From: Epiperipatus broadwayi
Taxonomy: Eukaryota; Onychophora; Udeonychophora; Euonychophora; Peripatidae
Assembly (NCBI GenBank): GCA_028023455.1
Contig: JAQFVV010000031.1
Span: 10,098,093-10,162,092, forward strand
Length of the DNA stretch: 64,000 nt
Reading direction: 5' to 3'
The translations under genes were made by a program, and so were the position numbers. Positions 57,101 to 64,000 of the stretch are shown here, in pieces. The notes beneath the pieces were generated by a model. That model saw only the letters and a list, made by a program, of their open reading frames with translations, did no database searches and was not told where the DNA came from. The stretch's first letter is position 1, and the number at the start of each line of letters is the position of its first letter.

Positions 57101-57112
57101 TATATGGGTTAT

Positions 57113-57440
57113 ATCACACGCAGGTGACTAAGTTAGGGATACAATTTCATATTTGAGCTTGGGATTCACACGCAAGTGATGGTTGGAGTCATAATCATCT
57201 ATGGTTTGCCTAGTTACATATGGCTTTAATTTAGATATACATTTGGTACAATGTAAATCACTCACAGGTGACATTGGACATTTTGGTTAATTACATTAGG
57301 TTTATTACAAATACATATATCACTCGTAGGTGATGATTTAACTGTCTATATAGCAATTCCAATCACACGCAGGTGATAGTAGTTTGGATTACAAATTATT
57401 TAATTGAGTTTGCTACATATAGATATCACTCGCAGGTGAT
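57113..57440. promoter_or_regulatory. Six copies of a 16-bp dyad motif ATCACWCGCAGGTGAT
   Basis: Motif starts at 57113, 57165, 57257, 57319, 57362 and 57425 (spacings 52, 92, 62, 43, 63). Variants: ATCACACGCAGGTGAC, TTCACACGCAAGTGAT, ATCACTCACAGGTGAC, ATCACTCGTAGGTGAT, ATCACACGCAGGTGAT, ATCACTCGCAGGTGAT. Half-sites ATCAC and GTGAT are 6 bp apart, and four of the six copies contain the E-box CAGGTG. The intervening sequence is far less conserved. Candidates: subterminal protein-binding sites of a DNA transposon, a regulatory cluster, or a decayed minisatellite. Confidence 0.7.
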
Positions 57441-57865
57441 AAGAAATTATACGTGTTAAAATTTATATTTTCATGAGCCTTAAGATTATATTATAGATCA
57501 AGGTTAATTTGCTCATGACCATCTATGCCTAGTTCATGCAATATAATGGGGTTTAGATCCGCTCTAGAGCTAGCAGAAGTGATTACACATATTGATAAAG
57601 AATATATTTTATTAAACACGAATACTTAATATTCTCTATATAGTTTATGTGCTTATAAAATTAGACTCGAATTCAGATCAAAGCTGAAAATACAATTACT
57701 ATGGCGGGATGAACTGATGATTGGCAGTCAGACTTCAGATACTATGGCGTATAGAAAATATAAAGTCTGATATAGCCCTTGCATCTCGAGTGTGCCTTTT
57801 TATGAGATTTTTACCAAGTAACGGTTCTCTTTTCACCGTATTCATTGCTGTGTAAATAAACGACT

Positions 57866-57956
57866 GTTAGTCCGGCTGATCGAGCAGTTTATTTGAGTGG
57901 GAGTCTTATGCTCCGTTCCTAAGGATGCAGAATGGGGAGGTTCGAACCCTTCCACC
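57866..57956 (+). repeat. tRNA-like segment (possible SINE head)
   Basis: GGCTGATCGAGCAG resembles an A box and GGAGGTTCGAACCCTTCC a B box with a 5-bp T stem (one G.U). The long insert between anticodon-like and T arms suggests a Ser/Leu-type tRNA. The anticodon loop is not canonical, so this is not a functional tRNA gene. Confidence 0.45.
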
Positions 57957-58089
57957 ATTTTGAAGAAGAAAATTGCCCGAACTAAGAGTAATGGTGCAGC
58001 GCGACCACGTACAAACCATTAAGGAATACAGCAACAAATATATTTATACGCCGTAGTGTTTAAAAACACACTCGCACCGCTGACCACAT

Positions 58090-61000
58090 TATATAATTAA
58101 AATTTAATGACACTAAACACTAGTTTCCTTCATGAAACTACCATATATCAGTTCATTAGGTAGCATGTATAATTATGCTATTAAGGAAAAATTAGGAATC
58201 TAATTTACAAAGCTATCTATATAGGAATTTTATAACTCTGGAAGACAGTATATCACATTATTGGACCTTAAGATCTAAAGTTATAGCTCTATGCTGTATC
58301 TCAATCACTCCAGCTAAACATTAGTTTAATATCTCGAAAGCGAATCTATCTTAAAACAGCTGTAAGCTTTTTAATTAACTCTTAAAACAAGCTATTTCAA
58401 CCCTTTCAAAATGGGTTTCTTTTGCATCTTATTATTCTCTAGGTGTGAAGCTGTACCTGCTCCTCACTAAGCATTTAGTCAGTAGTAAAATCCCACTTTA
58501 AATAACTTATAGCACAAACCACTAAGCAATGGAAAATCATAAAATGGCATAGGTTTACTTAGAAAGAATGTATGTTTAACGAATAGATATCTAAAATTTG
58601 ACTCTGTCTTATCATAGTTTAAAATGGAATTGCAATGCAATTCATTTATATCTGATTGACCCAGTTCAAGACAAATTTAAGTTGTGTACACGAATTAATT
58701 AAGGCAAAAATTATTATTATATTAAAATATGTAAAAGCACATATCATTAAGTTAAAATACGTATAAAATAATCTAGCAACTTAATTATCATTTTAGAATG
58801 AAGCAGTTAAAATTAGACACAATTTAGAATAAAGCATTTAAAATTAAACGTAACGAAATTTATAATAATTAATTTAAAATCAATCACTTTAAGCAAGTCA
58901 CAACTAAATAAGTCAGAAAACGGTAATTACATTGAACTAGATCAATCGGAGATAACTTAGCAAACCAACACATAACTTAATGAATACATAAATCAATAAA
59001 TATGATATTAACTCAAATTAGTTATTAACCCAAATCAAATATTAAATTAAATGTAAATCAGATTAAATGTAAATCAGGCAAGATTTTAAGGTGAAAACAA
59101 AAGAAATCAAAATTACATTTAGTAGTGGATCCAAAGAAAATAAAGAAATCAAAATTACATTTAGTAGTGGATTTAAAATTACATTATTGTTGCTATGGCC
59201 ATAGAGTTTAAATTTAGCTAGCTTTAGAAATTTTATCGAATTTTAGATGAGTTATTAAACTTTAAGCAGAGGAAAGTTTTTACCAGGCTCTCTTTTGCTG
59301 CTTGCACTTGTTCCATATTGAAAGCTTGTTCCATATTGAAAGTTTGGGCAACTGCTCCATCACACATGGCTTCTCCTATTGATGTTTCCCCGCATCGGTA
59401 GACTCTTGGGTCGAAAGGCAAGAGAAAATGCCTTCTACTCAACTTTCATTTTAATTAATAATTTTAAACATCAATTGTTGAATGAAAAATGCCCAAATCC
59501 CCTCAAAATGGCTGCAGAAGCTTATATATTCAGCTTACCACCCCCCTCTCTTCTCAGTTATAGTAATTTTCTAGCTTTGTTTTGATAATTTTTTGCTGTA
59601 TTCTTAGAATCGTATAATTACTTTGTTTTGATTTCTTATAGCAGGAGTTTTACATCTGGTCATTCACTATTTCTTTTTAATTACGCAGGATAATTTATCC
59701 TACAAGTTAATGTTACTTTTGGTTTGGTAATTAGGTCACACTAAAACGAGAAAGATTAAATTTTATAATACCAATTTTTCAAAAACAAATCTATAAATGG
59801 AATTTTATAATACCAATTTTTCGAAAACAAATCTGAATGGAAAAACATCTGGTTATATATGTAATTTGATTATTTATTTTAGCAATATATGCAGAAATAT
59901 ACAATAATTTCAAATATTAATTTTCTTTAGAATAAATGTTTTAAATAAATAAATTTATAATGTTTTCAATCTGTTAACATTATTCTTTCCTGCATATATG
60001 TAGTCTCTTGTTACACATACAACACAGTTTTCATTAATTTACTCCTAGAAATGTGTGTATATATATATGGGTTTTTACATATACAGATACACCTTTTATC
60101 TTGTAAGCTTAGAATATACACACACATACATAACTAATACCTTTATATTTAAATCTAGCCTGTTTTGGATATAATATTAACCTGATATACGAAGATTTGG
60201 TGATAAATACTTATATAGAAATACTACTATAGTATATAGTAGGTTAAAACAGGAGGATTGTCAAAGCTGACTGTTTCATTATTAATCATCAAATTAAAAA
60301 AAATATTTATTGTTTTAAAATCATTTAATTTATGATAAAATAAATAAATAGTGAGGTGTGTTAATGGGTGTACAGACACACATTCATCAAATAATGAATT
60401 AAATTTACTTTTGTGAATAATAGATTTATTTTATATAAATTTTATAAAAAATTCATGATTCAATAATTTGAATAATTAATGTAAATTATAAAATTTAAGT
60501 ATAAAAATTTGATTTTAAACAAAGTGTATATTATTATTTAAAGACAGTTTAAATGTTGCATTATTAAAGTTGAGAAATATTAACTCACTAATAATAATTA
60601 TAATTGCAGACAGAGTAATTAATATTCATTTTTTTCAAATGTCTGATAGTAATTAACCAATCAGGTCTTGTGAAAATTTTCCTATAAACAAGACAAGCAG
60701 GTGATAAAGGGGATAAATCAAGAAAAATTTCCAGGAATAAATTATATTGTTTTGTCTTAAAAATTTTAAGAATAAATTTATGAAAATATTATTATTTTAA
60801 CATTAAAGGTAATAATAATAATTTTAAAAAGCATGGAGTATTTTAAAAAAATTATTTATTAATTTCATCATGGAATAAGAAGCAAAACTATTCTCATTGG
60901 TATTCTACAGGAGCTGACTATAAACTTGTGATAATGGAAGCAAGCAAAACTTCATTCAAGTTGATAAAATGTACTTCAGTAAGACATCTTGTAGTGTATT

Positions 61001-61785
61001 AAACTATTTTGCCTACAAAAATTCAAAAGAGATGTAAGGATTTATTTGTTTTATTAATTTTCATGTGCAGAATGATAGAAAACATTTTCTATTAATTATT
61101 TTAGTAATGATAGAAATAATTACTTCTATTTATTAAGGCTATTGAAAGTTCCAAATATAAATTTATCAATGACTTTATTAGGATGATAATGGCCTTAGAG
61201 AATAATGATTAGTGCAGACTAAGTTTTATTCAAAGTTTATAGCTACTAACAAATATTGTCTAAAGATTGGTAATGTATTAACATGTTAAATATAAATTAT
61301 TCAGAAGTGAAATCTGAGAACTTTATAGTTTTACAGGTAAATATTTTTGAAGTTGTTGGGAAGAAATAAAACTTTTTAAAAGTAATAAATGTCTTTATTA
61401 AATAGTAAAATACGTATTTACTAATATGTGAAGGAATGTTATGGATAATTTAACAAAGGATGGACTTTTGATAAAAGAACTTATTATTATTATTGATAAA
61501 CAACTTTTATTTGGATTTTTATTCATATTTCTATTTATGTTATTAATAATAGAGAAGAGCATAAAGGGAAGAGAAAGGGAGAAATATATTTTGTTTCAAG
61601 CAACAGTTGGTTATGGTCATCATGGTAACCAATACTCCCCTGGAATGTGATTTTTAAAATTCACTTCAAGGAGTTGAATAAAACTTTTTGTTAATATTCT
61701 TTTAATTGTATTGATTAATATTAAGATAGTATTAAGTACATATAATTATTGGGTTTCATATTGTAATGTTTTTCACATTTTGATA
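58090..61785. other. AT-rich region with small tandem duplications
   Basis: Tandem duplications: a 38-bp unit at 59106-59181 (AAATCAAAATTACATTTAGT twice), CTTGTTCCATATTGAAAG twice (59307-59342) and a ~48-bp unit at 59760-59835 (TTTTATAATACCAATTTTTC twice). 59280-59540 is less AT-rich. The frame at 61441-61650 has one hydrophobic segment but no family match. No gene is supported. Confidence 0.5.
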
Positions 61786-61905
61786 GATCTTAAACAATTC
61801 AAAACAAAACAACACTCTCCATATAGTAGTGCCATCTTGTGCTAACAAGAGCAATCAATGGATGCCAGAAGGCTTGTGCATAAAATCCCTATCTAGTGCC
61901 TACTC

Positions 61906-61964
61906 ATCCAATATCCCCAGACTAGTTTCTGGCTTGTGGCCTTCATCAGTGAGGAGCCTTGGAT
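61906..61964 (-). ncRNA. Type I hammerhead ribozyme, family B (61.9 kb), consensus copy
   Basis: Outer helix I AUCCAA/UUGGAU; internal loop GGC opposite UA; inner helix I UCCUCA/UGGGGA. Core CUGAUGA; helix II GGC-CACAA-GCC with an A.A closing mismatch; GAAA; self-complementary helix III ACUAGU; C17 is the complement of 61920. Confidence 0.84.
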
Positions 61965-62371
61965 CTGAGAGCACTGCACCTAGATCTTAGGATCTAATGC
62001 AACCCTCCAGCACCCACCTTTTAACTCTATTTAACTACAAAACTATGAGAATGAAATTGAAAACACTATTAATATTTTCAATCCAAGCTCAATAGCTTAT
62101 ATAGTCATATGGGTCTGAACTCAATTCAGTACCCATACATTTTGGTGTCTTTGGCTCTTCAACAACCATAGCCACCACTATCCTATTAGGCAGGATTGGT
62201 GTTAAACCACTAAACATCACATGATCACTATCTCATACTAGCACAATAATTGTTATTAAACAATTCAAAACAAAACAACACTCTCCATATAGTAGTGCCA
62301 TCTTGTGCTAACAAGAGCAATCAATGGATGCCAGAAGGCTTGTGCATAAAATCCCTATCTAGTGCCTACTC

Positions 62372-62428
62372 ATCCAATATCCCCAGACTAGTTTCTGGCT
62401 TGTGGCCTTCATCAGTGAGGCCTTGGAT
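62372..62428 (-). ncRNA. Type I hammerhead ribozyme, family B (62.4 kb)
   Basis: As the consensus copy but with a 2-base deletion in the 5' strand of helix I, leaving CCUCA/UGGGG. Core intact; C17 is the complement of 62386. Confidence 0.76.
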
Positions 62429-63102
62429 CTGAGAGCACTGCACCTAGATCTTAGGATCTAATGCAACCCTCCAGCACCCACCTTTTAACTCTATTTAACT
62501 ACAAAACTATGAGAATGAAATTGAAAACACTATTAATATTTTCAATCCAAGCTCAATAGCTTATATAGTCATATGGGTCTGAACTCAATTCAGTACCCAT
62601 ACATTTTGGTGTCTTTGGCTCTTCAACAACCATAGCCACCACTATCCTATTAGGCAGGATTGGTGTTAAACCACTAAACATCACATGATCACTATCTCAT
62701 ACTAGCACAATAATTGTTATTAAACAATTCAAAACAAAACAACACTCTCCATATAGTAGCACAAGATGGCACTACTATATGGAGAGTGTTGTTTTGTTTT
62801 GAATTGTTTAATAACAATTATTGTGCTAGTATGAGATAGTGATCATGTGATGTTTAGTGGTTTAACACCAATCCTGCCTAATAGGATAGTGGTGGCTATG
62901 GTTGTTAAAGAGCCAAAGACACCAAAATGTATGGGTACTGAATTGAGTTCAGACCCATATGACTATATAAGCTATTGAGCTTGGATTGAAAATATTAATA
63001 GTGTTTTCAATTTCATTCTCATAGTTTTGTAGTTAAATAGAGTTAAAAGGTGGGTGCTGGAGGGTTGCATTAGATCCTAAGATCTAGGTGCAGTGCTCTC
63101 AG

Positions 63103-63161
63103 ATCCAAGGCTCCTCACTGATGAAGGCCACAAGCCAGAAACTAGTCTGGGGATATTGGAT
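63103..63161 (+). ncRNA. Type I hammerhead ribozyme, family B (63.1 kb)
   Basis: Identical in core and helices to the consensus copy; predicted cleavage is after C63147. Confidence 0.84.
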
Positions 63162-63568
63162 GAGTAGGCACTAGATAGGGATTTTATGCACAAGCTTTCT
63201 GGCATCCATTGATTGCTCTTGTTAGCACAAGATGGCACTACTATATGGAGAGTGTTGTTTTGTTTTGAATTGTTTAATAACAATTATTGTGCTAGTATGA
63301 GATAGTGATCATGTGATGTTTAGTGGTTTAACACCAATCCTGCCTAATAGGATAGTGGTGGCTATGGTTGTTGAAGAGCCAAAGACACCAAAATGTATGG
63401 GTACTGAATTGAGTTCAGACCCATATGACTATATAAGCTATTGAGCTTGGATTGAAAATATTAATAGTGTTTTCAATTTCATTCTCATAGTTTTGTAGTT
63501 AAATAGAGTTAAAAGGTGGGTGCTGGAGGGTTGCATTAGATCCTAAGATCTAGGTGCAGTGCTCTCAG

Positions 63569-63627
63569 ATCCAAGGCTCCTCACTGATGAAGGCCACAAG
63601 CCAGAAACTAGTCTGGGGATATTGGAT
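63569..63627 (+). ncRNA. Type I hammerhead ribozyme, family B (63.6 kb)
   Basis: Identical in core and helices to the consensus copy; predicted cleavage after C63613, exactly 466 nt from the previous site. Transcription followed by cleavage would release unit-length 466-nt RNAs. Confidence 0.84.
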
Positions 63628-64000
63628 GAGTAGGCACTAGATAGGGATTTTATGCACAAGCCTTCTGGCATCCATTGATTGCTCTTGTTAGCACAAGATG
63701 GCACTACTATATGGAGAGTGTTGTTTTGTTTTGAATTGTTTAATAACAATTATTGTGCTAGTATGAGATAGTGATCATGTGATGTTTAGTGGTTTAACAC
63801 CAATCCTGCCTAATAGGATAGTGGTGGCTATGGTTGTTGAAGAGCCAAAGACACCAAAATGTATGGGTACTGAATTGAGTTCAGACCCATATGACTATAA
63901 GCTATTGAGCTTGGATTGAAAATATTAATAGTGTTTTCAATTTCATTCTCATAGTTTTGTAGTTAAATAGAGTTAAAAGGTGGGTGCTGGAGGGTTGCAT

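Larger units (their letters stand above)
61791..64000. repeat. Family B tandem and inverted array (466-bp unit)
   Basis: Minus-orientation units start at 61791, 62257 and 62721 (466 and 464 bp). At 62760-62771 the orientation flips, and plus-orientation units follow with the same phrase at 62801, 63267 and 63733 (466 and 466 bp), to the window end. The left arm 61791-62759 and right arm 62772 onward are nearly identical reverse complements over about 970 bp. Within a unit, TAGCACAA/TTGTGCTA encloses the hairpin AATTGTT-TAAT-AACAATT. Open frames starting MLLNNSKQNN in three places are products of the repeat and not genes. Confidence 0.93.

Noticed and set aside
57113-57440. Regularly repeated short motif considered as a CRISPR-like array
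   Set aside because: Spacings are irregular (43-92), repeats are 16-bp dyads, and the surrounding genome is eukaryotic.
57866-57956. Functional tRNA gene
   Set aside because: The anticodon loop is not canonical and the spacing between arms is too long. Listed only as a tRNA-like repeat.
56662-59720. Possible LTR element or large DNA transposon starting TGTAACAG
   Set aside because: I could not find matching termini, a primer-binding site or any coding domain.
61441-61650. Open frame with a predicted membrane segment
   Set aside because: Single hydrophobic run in AT-rich DNA; no homology, start context or neighbours supporting a gene.
62250-63749. Three similar ~60-68-codon open frames beginning MLLNNSKQNN
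   Set aside because: They are the same frame read through the 466-bp ribozyme repeat in both orientations. Nothing suggests translation, and they overlap the predicted ribozyme.

Overview
The window is AT-rich eukaryotic, almost certainly invertebrate animal, DNA. It contains long TA microsatellites, a GATA/GATG compound microsatellite, RTE-clade LINEs of the type common in molluscs and other invertebrates, an hAT MITE, tRNA-derived SINEs and many long inverted repeats. The repeat mix suggests a cephalopod mollusc, but that is an impression and was not tested. I found no convincing host protein-coding gene, rRNA, functional tRNA or CRISPR array. Every recognisable protein signature belongs to a transposable element.

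Layout: 0-1.6 kb is a tandem array of a ~407-bp repeat (family A). 1.7-4.5 kb is a nearly complete but broken RTE LINE. 4.5-9.8 kb holds hairpin repeats, a Tigger/pogo-like element, a 5'-truncated RTE copy and the GATA block. 10-20 kb is AT-rich with three very long hairpins (11.5-12.1, 17.5-18.05 and 18.68-19.06 kb). 20.1-20.8 kb has two copies of a ~250-bp foldback repeat (family D). 21-26 kb is mostly anonymous, with two GC-richer islands. 26.1-27.0 kb is a second family A array. 30.1-30.7 kb is a LINE 3' relic. 34.1-34.5 kb is an hAT MITE with an 8-bp target duplication. 35.2-36.1 kb is another RTE 3' end. 36.9-38.2 kb is nested palindromes plus a family B copy. 39.2-40.8 kb is a reverse-strand RTE relic. 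41-44.4 kb holds family B arrays. 44.4-49.9 kb is a second, APE-type LINE split by insertions. 50.5-51.4 kb is a tandem and inverted repeat. 52.0 and 53.7 kb are two SINEs with target duplications. 53.95-56.3 kb is a decayed ZMYM1-like hAT transposase. 57.1-57.45 kb is a cluster of six dyad E-box-like motifs. 61.8-64.0 kb is a tandem and inverted array of family B, with a ~970-bp-arm palindrome centred near 62,766.

The most interesting observation is that three repeat families (A, B and D) each carry a type I hammerhead ribozyme. In the intact copies the conserved core is present: CUGANGA, a stem-loop II, then GAAA, and a tiny or self-complementary helix III ending in UC or UA. A two-part helix I with an internal loop lies opposite loop II. 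At least 21 copies are readable. Family A shows a compensatory C-G for U-A change in helix I, and family B shows one in helix II. Two of the ribozyme elements sit inside the LINE at 44-50 kb, flanked by 12- and 15-bp target duplications. A third, a 1.26-kb composite of forward and inverted units, is flanked as a whole by a 12-bp duplication. This looks like a set of mobile retrozyme-like elements (self-cleaving RNA repeats) with an unusual inverted-plus-sense architecture. Activity is inferred from structure only.
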